From Coprothermobacteraceae bacterium (GTDB lineage: Bacteria; Coprothermobacterota; Coprothermobacteria; Coprothermobacterales; Coprothermobacteraceae): 64,000 nt of DNA. Shown piece after piece: positions 26,020-34,625 of the stretch. Location of the stretch: the NCBI GenBank assembly GCA_013178255.1, contig JABLWY010000001.1, positions 738,503-802,502 of the forward strand, read 5' to 3'. A program made the translations under genes and the position numbers. Every line of letters begins with the position of its first letter. Positions within the stretch are counted from its first letter, which is position 1. The notes below the pieces were generated by a model. It saw nothing but the letters and a program-made list of their open reading frames with translations, was not told where the DNA came from and searched no databases.

Positions 26020-28693
26020 TCAGGATCCTCTGCTGCACTTTGCTGTCTACGCCCACCAACTATCGGGCGATGCGACGGTCATCGTGCCTGAGGCTGAAAA
26101 GAATGCCCTCATAGACTATTTCTTAGTTCTTTACGCAGAATCTCCTGCTAGCGTATTCGATGCCACTGAATTGGCAGAACCAACAGAACGCCCTATAGGT
26201 GAACCGCTAAAGGTAGAGAGTGGCCTAAGTCTGCAGACTATCCTGGCGTTTTTGGAACGGAATCATTACGAGAGAACTGCCTACTGTCGGCAGAAATATC
26301 AATGGTCGCAACGAGGGTTCGTCCTGGACATATATAGCGATAACCTTTACAGGTTTGAGCTGGGGCCCGAAGATACAGTCGAAAGCATACGGCTTGTGGA
26401 CCCCGAAACACAGATGAGCAGGGGGCGGCTTGTAGAAGCCGTGCTATGGCCCAAGTTCGAAACGGTGTTGCCTTTAAACACCATAGGCAGAGCAGTGCTT
26501 TACGATGTCGCCCGGGTATCGCGAGAGTTAGAGTCCAAGGGTGCGCAACTATCTTGTGCCGTGGAGGAGTACCGAGTCGAAGCGGCTGAGTCCTTCCTAG
26601 AACCGACCCACATTTCACTGAAGGACCTCGCCGTACGTGGACAGAAGACGATCCTTGTGACAGAATTTCCTGAGGTGTTTGCCCGGCGACTCGGCTGGCC
26701 AATAGTCGAGTCTATTCACCAGGGAGTCGTTAATGGCATTCCGAAATTCGTAGTTCAGGGTCGAGTACGGGCACCCTTCAGGATTAACGATTATGACGTT
26801 TTCGTTGACAAGGAAAGCATTAGTTGGAGTTCCTCAAGCTCAAGGTCGCCCGTCCTTGTGTGGAATGAGCTGAGAAAAGGTGATCCAGTGCTTCATACCG
26901 ATAGAGGGATTGGCATCTATAATGGGCTCACCGATCTTGGTGGCAAGACGTACTTCGAGGTACTGTACAGGGATGGACGTGTACTTGTTCCTTTAGAGAG
27001 AAGTCAAAAGTTGTTCAGGGTACCCAAGACACTATCCATAGATGCTTTGGATCCGGCGCGATGGAGACAACGCAAGAAGGCCCTTTCAGAAAGGAGCTTG
27101 AGAATCAGAACCTTTCTTGAGCAGAGGTTTAGGGCAAGGAAACAGTTGACGGCACCCATCATAACGAGCGATCCAGAGATTGAGTCAGCTTTTGCTCACA
27201 GTTTTCCTTATCAGGAAACCGCAGATCAGCTCGCAGCCTTAAGGGATCTAAGCCGTTGGCTGGAGCTCCCCAATCCTGAGGAGGCACTGATAATAGGGGA
27301 ATCAGGCGTAGGGAAAACAGAAGTAATAATGAGGCTTGCTGTAAAGGTCGCATCCGCGGGCTTTAAGGCCGTAATAGTTGTCCCGACGAGGGTTCTCGTT
27401 GATCAATACATGGCAGCTTATGCAGAACGCGTTTCCGCAGCGGGGCTCTTTTTGGGCGATGACCCTAGGACCGATTACGATATCTTGGTTGGGACTCACC
27501 GTGTCCTTAAGGAAGGCACGTATGACGATCGTTTGGCCTTGGTTATATACGATGAAGAGCAGAAATTCGGCGTCTCACACAAGACCTGGTTCCAGGAGCG
27601 GTATCCTTGGATAAGGGTAATCTACAGTAGTGCAACCCCCATCCCTAGGACTTTCTTCTTAGCGCGCAAGGGTTACATTTCGCTCGTCAGAATGCACGAG
27701 TTGCCCTACGGCAGGCAACGTGTGAAGGTCTTTGCTGATCAGTACGACGAGGCGTTAGTAAAGAGGCTTGTGGCGGCGGAACTGGGACGGGGCGGCCTCG
27801 TGCTTTACGTTCACCCTACTGTCAGGGGCATAGACCACAGAGCGATGGAACTGCAGAACAGTTTTCCCGATGCAAGGGTAGAGGTACTACATGCCCAAAT
27901 GACCGACAAGGACATAACGGACACCTTCAAGATGGTGCAAAAAGGCGAGATTCAAATCTTGGTGGCAACTACTATCCTTGAAGCTGGAGTCGACATTCCA
28001 ATAGCCAACACGTTGATAGTGGAAGATGCAACGCACCTGGGTGTTTCGCAAATGTATCAGCTCAAAGGGAGGGTTGGAAGAGGAGGCTCTAGAGCTTACG
28101 CTTGGTTCCTTTACCCGAAGGGCACTGCCCCTTCTACTGTAAAAAGACTTCATGACACAGTGAGGTTGTTAAATGTTTCAGATACGCTAGCGCTGGCTGA
28201 GTTGGACGTCCATTACAGGGGCATAGGCGAGATATTTGGTTTGCGTCAGCACGGTGTCCTCAAGAATGAAGAAGTCTTTGCCGTTGACGCGTTGCTTGAG
28301 GAGTCGTACAAGGAAGAGGAGACCGTTATAGAGAACTTTCCTTATACCATGGAGGTTCCTGAGTGGTTCATGCCTGAGCCCGAGAGGGGAACTTTCATTA
28401 AGTCCGTACTTGATGCAGAGAACGAAAAGGAGTTGCTGTCCTTGTTCCTGTTTGCTAGAGACAGCAGCGGGCGAGTACCCTCTGAAGTCAAGGCGCTCTT
28501 TGCGTACGCGCTACTAAGAATCCTTGGCAGTAAGAAAGGTATGTCAGTGATAAAATTCACACCAAAGGGAGCGCAATTGAAGAGCGTCAACAACGAACTG
28601 TTTGAAGTTCATGGGCAAGGCTGGCCTCAGATATCGGCACTATACGCGTATTTAGGAGGAACAGAGGAATGGTCAGAAATCCTAAGGGAATGA
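26006..28693 (+). CDS. mfd: Transcription-repair coupling factor, short form
   Basis: Removes RNA polymerase stalled at DNA damage and recruits the UvrABC system. Domain order: a reduced UvrB-homology region (1-280), the RNA polymerase-interacting CarD-like domain (GDPVLHTDRGIGIYNGL near 290), then the RecG-like translocase with Walker A GESGVGKTEV near 430 and the DEEQ box YDEEQKFGVSHK near 515, and a C-terminal TRCF domain. At 895 residues it is about 250 shorter than E. coli Mfd, mostly from the N-terminal modules. It overlaps pth by 14 nt and hisS by 25 nt. Confidence 0.95.
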   Translation: MKIVSQDPLLHFAVYAHQLSGDATVIVPEAEKNALIDYFLVLYAESPASVFDATELAEPTERPIGEPLKVESGLSLQTILAFLERNHYERTAYCRQKYQWSQRGFVLDIYSDNLYRFELGPEDTVESIRLVDPETQMSRGRLVEAVLWPKFETVLPLNTIGRAVLYDVARVSRELESKGAQLSCAVEEYRVEAAESFLEPTHISLKDLAVRGQKTILVTEFPEVFARRLGWPIVESIHQGVVNGIPKFVVQGRVRAPFRINDYDVFVDKESISWSSSSSRSPVLVWNELRKGDPVLHTDRGIGIYNGLTDLGGKTYFEVLYRDGRVLVPLERSQKLFRVPKTLSIDALDPARWRQRKKALSERSLRIRTFLEQRFRARKQLTAPIITSDPEIESAFAHSFPYQETADQLAALRDLSRWLELPNPEEALIIGESGVGKTEVIMRLAVKVASAGFKAVIVVPTRVLVDQYMAAYAERVSAAGLFLGDDPRTDYDILVGTHRVLKEGTYDDRLALVIYDEEQKFGVSHKTWFQERYPWIRVIYSSATPIPRTFFLARKGYISLVRMHELPYGRQRVKVFADQYDEALVKRLVAAELGRGGLVLYVHPTVRGIDHRAMELQNSFPDARVEVLHAQMTDKDITDTFKMVQKGEIQILVATTILEAGVDIPIANTLIVEDATHLGVSQMYQLKGRVGRGGSRAYAWFLYPKGTAPSTVKRLHDTVRLLNVSDTLALAELDVHYRGIGEIFGLRQHGVLKNEEVFAVDALLEESYKEEETVIENFPYTMEVPEWFMPEPERGTFIKSVLDAENEKELLSLFLFARDSSGRVPSEVKALFAYALLRILGSKKGMSVIKFTPKGAQLKSVNNELFEVHGQGWPQISALYAYLGGTEEWSEILRE

Positions 28694-29889
28694 GAGACCT
28701 CTTACCACCTGAGACTCCAAGATGGAGGAGGCTTGAGGTTGCGTTATCATATGCTGCATTACTCTATGGTTATGCTGAAATCAGAACGCCAATTTTGGAG
28801 TTTGCAGAGTTGTTCCGGAAGGGGTTGGGAGACGAAAGTGACGTCGCCCTCAAAGAGATGTACGAATTTGAGGACAAGGGCGGTGACAGGCTCGCTTTGC
28901 GACCTGAAGGCACTGCGCCTGTGGCTAGGTCTGTTATACAACACCACTTACACGAGCAGGGCCTAGTCAGACTGTACTACCTGGGGCCAATGTTTAGGCG
29001 CGAAAAGCCCCAGGCGGATCGGTACAGACAATTCCATCAATTCGGAATCGAACTCTTCGGCGTCCAGCAGCCGTACGGTGAGATCGAAGTGTTGTTGCTA
29101 CTCAAGAGGATATCAAACCTCCTCAGTCTTGGTCTTAAATTGAAGCTCAATTCTCTTGGGTGCAGTGAATGCAGGCCCCAATATATGGAGAGTCTTAGGC
29201 AATACGTTGAGTCAGTACTTACTGAGGATCCTGAGAGGGAACGTTTTCTTAGAAACCCTCTCAAACTACTTGACTCGAAGAGGCCAGATCTCACGGAAGT
29301 CAAGCGGAACGCGCCAAGAATACATGAGTACTTATGCAACGATTGCAAGGAACACTTCAATACCGCAATTTCGTTAGCGGAGCATCTTGGTGTATCTCTT
29401 GAACTTGACCACGAGCTTGCTCGCGGTTTTGACTACTATACGAGAACGGTATTCGAAGGGTTTGCTGTCGAAGGTGGTGCAGCAGTGGTCGGCGGTGGAC
29501 GTTACGATCACTTGGTTGCATACTATGGTGGTCCGGATGTGCCAGGGATTGGGTTTGCCATAGGATTGGAAAGGCTGTTGGGGGCATTACAGGAGGTCCC
29601 ACTGACTGCGGTTGAGCCGCGCGACTCGTACTTCTTAGTAACGACGGGACCAGAACTGTTTGTCAGCGCTATGGCTTTCGCTGAAAGGCTTCGTGACAAA
29701 GGTATTGCTGTTGCTTTAGATCTGCGGCAAGGGAAGATTCATAAACAGATGCGACTTGCTGATCGTTTGGGATATCAAAAGGTGCTCATAATGGGCGAAG
29801 ACGAGGCTCAGCGAGATGAAGTTACCCTCAGGGATATGGTCAGCGGTGAGCAGTTGAGAATCAAGCAGGAGGTGCTTCTTGGTGAATAG
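28669..29889 (+). CDS. hisS: Histidyl-tRNA synthetase
   Basis: Charges tRNA-His. Class II motifs are visible: KGMRDLLPPE at the start, motif 2 FRREKPQADRYRQFHQFGIE near residues 110-129, the histidine-specific RGFDYYTRTVFEGF near 250, and motif 3 GIGFAIGLERLL near 287. A C-terminal anticodon-binding domain follows. 406 residues is normal. The ATG lies inside mfd after TAGGAGGAACAGAGGA. Confidence 0.97.
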   Translation: MVRNPKGMRDLLPPETPRWRRLEVALSYAALLYGYAEIRTPILEFAELFRKGLGDESDVALKEMYEFEDKGGDRLALRPEGTAPVARSVIQHHLHEQGLVRLYYLGPMFRREKPQADRYRQFHQFGIELFGVQQPYGEIEVLLLLKRISNLLSLGLKLKLNSLGCSECRPQYMESLRQYVESVLTEDPERERFLRNPLKLLDSKRPDLTEVKRNAPRIHEYLCNDCKEHFNTAISLAEHLGVSLELDHELARGFDYYTRTVFEGFAVEGGAAVVGGGRYDHLVAYYGGPDVPGIGFAIGLERLLGALQEVPLTAVEPRDSYFLVTTGPELFVSAMAFAERLRDKGIAVALDLRQGKIHKQMRLADRLGYQKVLIMGEDEAQRDEVTLRDMVSGEQLRIKQEVLLGE

Positions 29890-31609
29890 ATCGTACGTGG
29901 GAGATTTGAGAAGTCTTCCCTTCAATTCCCCAGTGCGGATTTGCGGGTGGGTCCAATATGTAAGAGACTTCGGGCGAGTTGTTTTTGTCGTCGTAAAGGA
30001 TAGAACAGGCATTGTGCAAACCTATGTAAGCCAGGATGATACGGCTTTATTGGCTGAGGCTAAGCGTCTGTCGCCCGATGACGTCATCTGCGTTGATGGA
30101 ATTCTCCGAGAACGTCCTGAGGATATGAAGAAGCCCGATGTGGAGAATGGCGACATAGAAATAGAGGCAAAGCAGATCAATGTTCTGAACAGGTGTTCAC
30201 CTCTACCTTATGATGTGAACGGTGACCCCAGTGACATCACACGCTTGAAGTACAGGTACATCGACATAAGGCACAGTGGCGTTCTTCGCAATCTACAGAT
30301 AAGAAGCCGAGCCTCAATGGCGATCAGAAACTACCTTGCTGCTCATGGGTTCGTGGAAGTGGAAACACCGTATTTGACAAAGTACACTCCAGGAGGAGCG
30401 CGCAACTTCGTCGTACCAGTAAGGCAACAACCAGGCAAGTTTTACGCTTTAGCTGAGAGTCCGCAGATCTTCAAGCAAATACTTATGATCTCTGGATTGG
30501 ACAAGTACTTTCAGTTTGCTAGATGCTTTAGGGACGAAGACCTACGCGCAGACCGACAACCAGAATTCACCCAGGTAGACTTAGAGGCTTCCTTCATCGA
30601 TGAGGAATACATCTACGGGCTTATTGAGGGTTTGATGAAGCAGTTGTTTATGGAGGTGCTTGGTGTAGAGATCGTAACGCCGTTTCCCAGGCTTACCTAC
30701 GACGAAGCCATGAGTTTGTACGGAACGGACAAACCCGATCTGCGTTTTGAGTTACCTATTATTGATTTCAGCGAAAACTTCAAGTCGAGTCGGTTCAACG
30801 CTTTTAAGAGTGTCGTGGAGTCCGAGGGATTCGTCAAGGGCTTGTATTGGAGCGAGCCTTTGGATCGTGGTGCGTTGAAGGCGCTGGAGCAGGCCTCGAC
30901 GGGGAGCGGCCAGAAATTCCTATTCATAAGTAAGGCAGAAGAATCATTTCTGACCAACGGGCCCAAGTCTGTATTGGTGGAAGAGTCGTGGCTTCAGCTC
31001 GGGACTTACGTTCTTGTGGCAGGCGACTCCGAACGAGCCTTGCAGTTTTTGGGTGAGTTGCGCTTAGCACTTGCAAAACACATAGGGCTTATCCCTGAAG
31101 GGCGGTACGCTTTTGTTTGGGTTACTGAGAGACCTATGTTCGAAGTTGGAGAGGACGGTAATTTGCAAGCGGCACACCATCCTTTTACGATGCCCAACGT
31201 CACTTCCCCTGAAGAGGTCTTGGAGAATCCGCTGAAACTTAGGGCACGAGCATATGACATTGTTCTCAATGGTGTCGAGGTCGGCGGTGGGAGCATAAGA
31301 ATACACAGACCTGAGATCCAAGAGGCGGTATTCCGAGTGCTCGGTTTAAGTGATGAGGAAATAGAAGAGAGGTTCGGTTTCTTCCTGAATGCATTGAGCC
31401 TTGGTGCTCCTCCACACGGCGGTATTGCCCTTGGTTTTGACAGACTTGCCATGATCTTGGCAGGTGCAGATAGCCTAAGGGAGGTCATTGCCTTTCCTAA
31501 GACTAAGTCGGGGCTTTGCCCGTTGACGGGCGCTCCGAGTGAGTTGTTCAGAAACCAGAAAGAAGAGTTGTTGCCTGTTTTCAAGGCTGCTATGGAGGGC
31601 GGTGAGTAG
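29879..31609 (+). CDS. aspS: Aspartyl-tRNA synthetase (bacterial type)
   Basis: Charges tRNA-Asp, or also tRNA-Asn if non-discriminating. An N-terminal OB fold (VRICGWVQYVRDFG) is followed by class II motifs: PYLTKYTPGGARNFVVP, motif 2 FARCFRDEDLRADRQPEFTQ, the bacterial GAD insertion (about 280-420), and motif 3 GIALGFDRLAMILAG. 576 residues is typical. The start is TTG 29879 or GTG 29882, both served by AGGAGG just upstream. The hisS-aspS order is common. Confidence 0.96.
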   Translation: MVNRSYVGDLRSLPFNSPVRICGWVQYVRDFGRVVFVVVKDRTGIVQTYVSQDDTALLAEAKRLSPDDVICVDGILRERPEDMKKPDVENGDIEIEAKQINVLNRCSPLPYDVNGDPSDITRLKYRYIDIRHSGVLRNLQIRSRASMAIRNYLAAHGFVEVETPYLTKYTPGGARNFVVPVRQQPGKFYALAESPQIFKQILMISGLDKYFQFARCFRDEDLRADRQPEFTQVDLEASFIDEEYIYGLIEGLMKQLFMEVLGVEIVTPFPRLTYDEAMSLYGTDKPDLRFELPIIDFSENFKSSRFNAFKSVVESEGFVKGLYWSEPLDRGALKALEQASTGSGQKFLFISKAEESFLTNGPKSVLVEESWLQLGTYVLVAGDSERALQFLGELRLALAKHIGLIPEGRYAFVWVTERPMFEVGEDGNLQAAHHPFTMPNVTSPEEVLENPLKLRARAYDIVLNGVEVGGGSIRIHRPEIQEAVFRVLGLSDEEIEERFGFFLNALSLGAPPHGGIALGFDRLAMILAGADSLREVIAFPKTKSGLCPLTGAPSELFRNQKEELLPVFKAAMEGGE

Positions 31610-31610
31610 T

Positions 31611-31934
31611 GTGCGAGTGGAATTAAGTCTGCCCTGCAGCGATGAATACTACAAGATCCTTGAGAAGTTCGTAGCCGGGTTAGGGCAAGTGTGGGACCTC
31701 AGCCTTGACCAGTTTTTCGAGTTGTCACTTGTCGTAATGAAGGCTTTTGAGGGCGCATCGCGTACTGAAGGCGAAGGCCATTTCAAGGTCGTAGTCGCTA
31801 AGGAACCATGTGGTCAGTTGAACCTTGAAATCACCACGGAGAAGTGTGTCGACCCTGAACTATACCGCATGTTTGTGCTCCCCTACGTGACCGAAGAGCT
31901 CCTGAAGTGGAGGCATGTGGTAGTACGTTTATGA
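31611..31934 (+). CDS. Putative degenerate anti-sigma factor (RsbW/SpoIIAB-like)
   Basis: A 107-residue protein directly upstream of a SigB/SigF-type sigma factor and overlapping it by 4 nt, the usual place for an anti-sigma kinase. Its spacing of helices and strands (ELSLVVMKAFEGASR, then FKVVVAKEP and LNLEITTE) resembles the GHKL ATPase fold. However, the catalytic Glu and Asn of the N box (normally E-x-x-x-NAxxH) are not present, and no clear glycine-rich G1 box is seen. It may bind the sigma factor without kinase activity. The GTG at 31611 is 1 nt after the aspS stop. Function is inferred mainly from context. Confidence 0.5.
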   Translation: MRVELSLPCSDEYYKILEKFVAGLGQVWDLSLDQFFELSLVVMKAFEGASRTEGEGHFKVVVAKEPCGQLNLEITTEKCVDPELYRMFVLPYVTEELLKWRHVVVRL

Positions 31935-32662
31935 ATGAGCGCGACAGAAGGTTGGGGCGTCAGCTACTTGAGAAGTACGCTAGGACGCGGGATCCGAGGA
32001 TCAGAGATGCACTGTTTGTTCTTTACAGACCTTTGGCTGACAGCGTGGTTTACAGGTTCGCGCCTTATCAATTAGACCGTGAAGACCTCAAGCAAGAGGC
32101 GTACCGCGCTCTTGTGGATGCGATAGAGCGGTTCAATCCTGATTTTGGCACGCTTTTCGAAACCTTTGCAGTGCCTACAATTTTGGGTAACCTGAAGCGG
32201 TACCTCAGGGACCATGGTTGGGCTGTCAACGTGCCACGGAGCTTAGTGGACCTTGCTTACCAGGTACAGAAGCGATTGCCCGAGCTGAGAGAGAAACTGG
32301 GACGTGATCCTTCGATCAAAGAAATAGCTGCGGAGCTCGGTGTACAAGAGGATGACCTAGCTGAAGTCTTGGCAGTTATGGCTGCTAAGAATACTTCTAG
32401 TATCGACAGGGAGATTAGCTCGGATAGTGACACTACAGGGGAAGAGCTCATTGGGCTACTACAAGAGCGTAATTTGGAAGACGAAGCATTACTTGAAATA
32501 TCTATTGATCAGCTTCCCGAACCCGAGAAGTTTATCATCAGGAAGAGGCTAGACGGTTTGTCCCAAAGCGAGATAGCAAAACTCTTGAACATTTCCCAAG
32601 CACAGGTCTCCAGATTTGAGAGGCGAGCGGTGGAACGCTTGAAGGAGGCAATCCGTGGATAA
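31931..32662 (+). CDS. Alternative sigma factor of the SigB/SigF/SigG group
   Basis: A 243-residue group 3 sigma-70 protein. Region 2 is seen as DREDLKQEAYRALVDAIERF and FETFAVPTILGNLKRYLRDHGW (the SigB/F-type A-x-P-x-I-x-G-x-I-x-R-x-L-R-D). Region 3 has VPRSLVDLAYQVQKRL and the DPSIKEIAAELG helix. Region 4 has LSQSEIAKLLNISQAQVSRFERRA, a recognition helix-turn-helix. No sporulation locus is here, so a stress or envelope role is possible but unproven. The ATG at 31931 overlaps the anti-sigma stop. Confidence 0.92.
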   Translation: MNERDRRLGRQLLEKYARTRDPRIRDALFVLYRPLADSVVYRFAPYQLDREDLKQEAYRALVDAIERFNPDFGTLFETFAVPTILGNLKRYLRDHGWAVNVPRSLVDLAYQVQKRLPELREKLGRDPSIKEIAAELGVQEDDLAEVLAVMAAKNTSSIDREISSDSDTTGEELIGLLQERNLEDEALLEISIDQLPEPEKFIIRKRLDGLSQSEIAKLLNISQAQVSRFERRAVERLKEAIRG

Positions 32663-33689
32663 GAGAGAACTCATGAGAATCATCTACGTGGCGGAGGCAG
32701 CTCTGGTGTTGATGGCCTTGGCTGCCTACATCGTCGTACGGAACCTCAGCGTGTTGTCAGCGGTTCTCAAGTTTGCTGCCTGGCTGGTTTTTCTTGTCTA
32801 TGTGATTGAGGCAGTTACTAGCTTGATCAAGGTACCCAGGAAGTGGGCAGGGTTAGTGGGATTGCTCCTCATAATTACTGTGTTCATCGGTTTGGCGAGT
32901 ACGGTGTACAGTTTACTCCAGGGTGTCGCGCCGCTGGTGGTGCAGGCCGTCCAGAGGTTGGTAAGTGAATGGCCTGACATTATGGAATGGGTACAACGGT
33001 GGACAAGAGCAAATCCTTGGCTTGGTAGTGTCCTGACTAGCGTTTTAGTCGAGGCGCAATCTTGGTTTACAGTGGACAACGTAACAAATGTCATGCTAAG
33101 GGTCATGGTTTTTCTCAGGAACTCGGGCGGCAACATGTTGCTCATACTTGGATCATTGGTTTTGGCCGCTTTGATCACGCCCTACAAAGATACGGCCATT
33201 GTCCGTCTTGAAAAGAAGATTCCAAAGGCCATGCCCGGGGAATTTGATCGGATCATGAATCAATACGCCATTCAACGTATAGTGAGCGCAGTCTCGCTGG
33301 CCGTAATACTATTCCTTGGCAACCTTCTCATACTCAGAGACCCAGTGGTTGCTTTGGGTTTAGCAAGCCTCGCATTTGTGCTCGATTTTGTTCCCTACTT
33401 AGGCCCGTTTGTAGCCTTTATGATCAATGGTGCTGTTGTCTTGGTTATGGGGTTTGGGTGGGCTCGGTTACTCTTCAGTTTGGTCATGTTCATTATCGGA
33501 CAGGGCGTTGAGCAATTAGTTGCAGCGTCATTGGCAAGCATACAGTTTTCCATACCTTTGCTGCTGGCGTTGTTGATCGTACTTCTAGGCGGTTCAGTAG
33601 CTGGCGTGCCTGGATTGATTCTTGGTGTACCCGTTTCCGTGTATGTGATAAAACTCGTGAGATCTTGGTCCCATGATAGTGGCCATTGA
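32655..33689 (+). CDS. AI-2E family transporter (PerM/TqsA-like permease)
   Basis: A 344-residue membrane protein with about seven to eight helices. Two N-terminal hairpins (residues 9-55), a long amphipathic stretch (80-130), and the C-terminal cluster SLAFVLDFVPYLGPFVAFM near 230-250 are typical of this family, as is GVPGLILGVPVSVYV near the end. Members move autoinducer-2, ions, or unknown substrates; the substrate here cannot be read. Start GTG, overlapping the sigma gene by 8 nt. Confidence 0.85.
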   Translation: MDKRELMRIIYVAEAALVLMALAAYIVVRNLSVLSAVLKFAAWLVFLVYVIEAVTSLIKVPRKWAGLVGLLLIITVFIGLASTVYSLLQGVAPLVVQAVQRLVSEWPDIMEWVQRWTRANPWLGSVLTSVLVEAQSWFTVDNVTNVMLRVMVFLRNSGGNMLLILGSLVLAALITPYKDTAIVRLEKKIPKAMPGEFDRIMNQYAIQRIVSAVSLAVILFLGNLLILRDPVVALGLASLAFVLDFVPYLGPFVAFMINGAVVLVMGFGWARLLFSLVMFIIGQGVEQLVAASLASIQFSIPLLLALLIVLLGGSVAGVPGLILGVPVSVYVIKLVRSWSHDSGH

Positions 33690-34089
33690 CTATGGAGTCC
33701 GGCGTATAGGCATTGCCAAGACAGACCCTACAGAAACGTGGGCTTTCGAGCACTGCGTACTGCAGGGTCGTGATTTGCTGGCGCAGCTTAAAGAAGAACT
33801 TCTGAAACTTCAACCAGACCTGGTGGTAATGGGGTTGCCCAAGAACATGGATGGGACTGAAGGAGAAATGGCCAGCTTAGTACGCGACGTTGCCAAGGAT
33901 CTCGAAAGTAGCGGATTTAAGGTTGTATTGTGGGATGAGCGGCTGACGTCGAAGTTGGCACAGCGCTTGGACTCGCGGCCCCTTCGAAAAGCCATTGCAG
34001 ATAAGGGCGCAATAGACGTTAGATCTGCTGTGTTAATATTAGATGAGTATTTAAGAATGAGGAGGAATACGAATGAGTCACAACCATGA
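33673..34089 (+). CDS. ruvX: RuvX/YqgF family Holliday junction resolvase-like nuclease
   Basis: RNase H-fold protein implicated in 16S rRNA 5' maturation and possibly junction resolution. The active-site pattern is IVAIDYGVRRIGIAKTD (Asp near residue 6), LVVMGLPKNMDGTEG near 50-64, and WDERLTSKLA near 89-98, plus a late Asp near 115. 138 residues is normal. It overlaps the transporter by 17 nt and the DUF1292 gene by 17 nt. Confidence 0.93.
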   Translation: MIVAIDYGVRRIGIAKTDPTETWAFEHCVLQGRDLLAQLKEELLKLQPDLVVMGLPKNMDGTEGEMASLVRDVAKDLESSGFKVVLWDERLTSKLAQRLDSRPLRKAIADKGAIDVRSAVLILDEYLRMRRNTNESQP

Positions 34090-34357
34090 ACACGAGCACG
34101 AGCACGAGGAAATCGAAGAAGTAGTAATCACCTTGACTGGCGAAGATGGAAACGAACACGAATACGCTTTAATCGAAGAACTCGAAGTGGAGGGAAAAGT
34201 ATACGGTGTTTTTGCCCCCGTTGAGGAAGAGGGAGACCTTCTGGTCTTTAGGATAGAGGAAGACCAGCTTTTTGAGATTGAATCCGACGAGGAGTTTGAA
34301 AAGGTTAGACAGGCTTGGGAAGAACTGCTTAGCGAAGAACAAGACGAAGAAGAATGA
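34073..34357 (+). CDS. DUF1292 family protein with His-Glu repeat
   Basis: A 94-residue strongly acidic protein. It opens with the repeat MSHNHEHEHEHEE, a likely metal-binding tail, followed by the DUF1292 (YrzB) core VITLTGEDGNEHEYALIEEL and YGVFAPVEEEG. Function unknown. The ruvX-DUF1292 order (yrrK-yrzB in Bacillus) is conserved in Firmicutes. AGGAGGAATACG precedes the ATG. Confidence 0.9.
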   Translation: MSHNHEHEHEHEEIEEVVITLTGEDGNEHEYALIEELEVEGKVYGVFAPVEEEGDLLVFRIEEDQLFEIESDEEFEKVRQAWEELLSEEQDEEE

Positions 34358-34381
34358 CGTGGGCAGATAATCGTCCCGCCC

Positions 34382-34621
34382 ATGTACGAGATTAGGTTAA
34401 GACTTAAGAAACGCGACGTAGGCGTTGTTCAGTCCATGATCGAGGGCTTGGACAACGCCTATTCTATGATGGGTACGCACAGCGAGCGTGACGGTGTTTA
34501 CGTGATGCGGCTTCAAGCCAGCTCGTTTATGTTCAGGGAGCTGGTGTCCCTGTTGGCAGATTTGATGGTCATGGGCCACGTACTCAGCGTGAGCCTTCTG
34601 CCGTGGGAAGATAAGAACTGA
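34382..34621 (+). CDS. Small conserved-looking protein of unknown function
   Basis: A 79-residue protein, MYEIRLRLKKRDVGVVQSMI at the start and LADLMVMGHVLSVSLLPWED near the end; an alternating beta-alpha-beta pattern, perhaps a DUF4911-like ferredoxin fold. Not confidently recognised. The ATG has no Shine-Dalgarno site and lies in the right arm of an 8-bp hairpin (ACGTGGGC 34357-34364 with GCCCATGT 34378-34385, one G-T pair), so translation may be controlled or coupled to the gene before. It ends 4 nt before the pilus ATPase gene. Confidence 0.65.
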   Translation: MYEIRLRLKKRDVGVVQSMIEGLDNAYSMMGTHSERDGVYVMRLQASSFMFRELVSLLADLMVMGHVLSVSLLPWEDKN

Positions 34622-34625
34622 CGGT

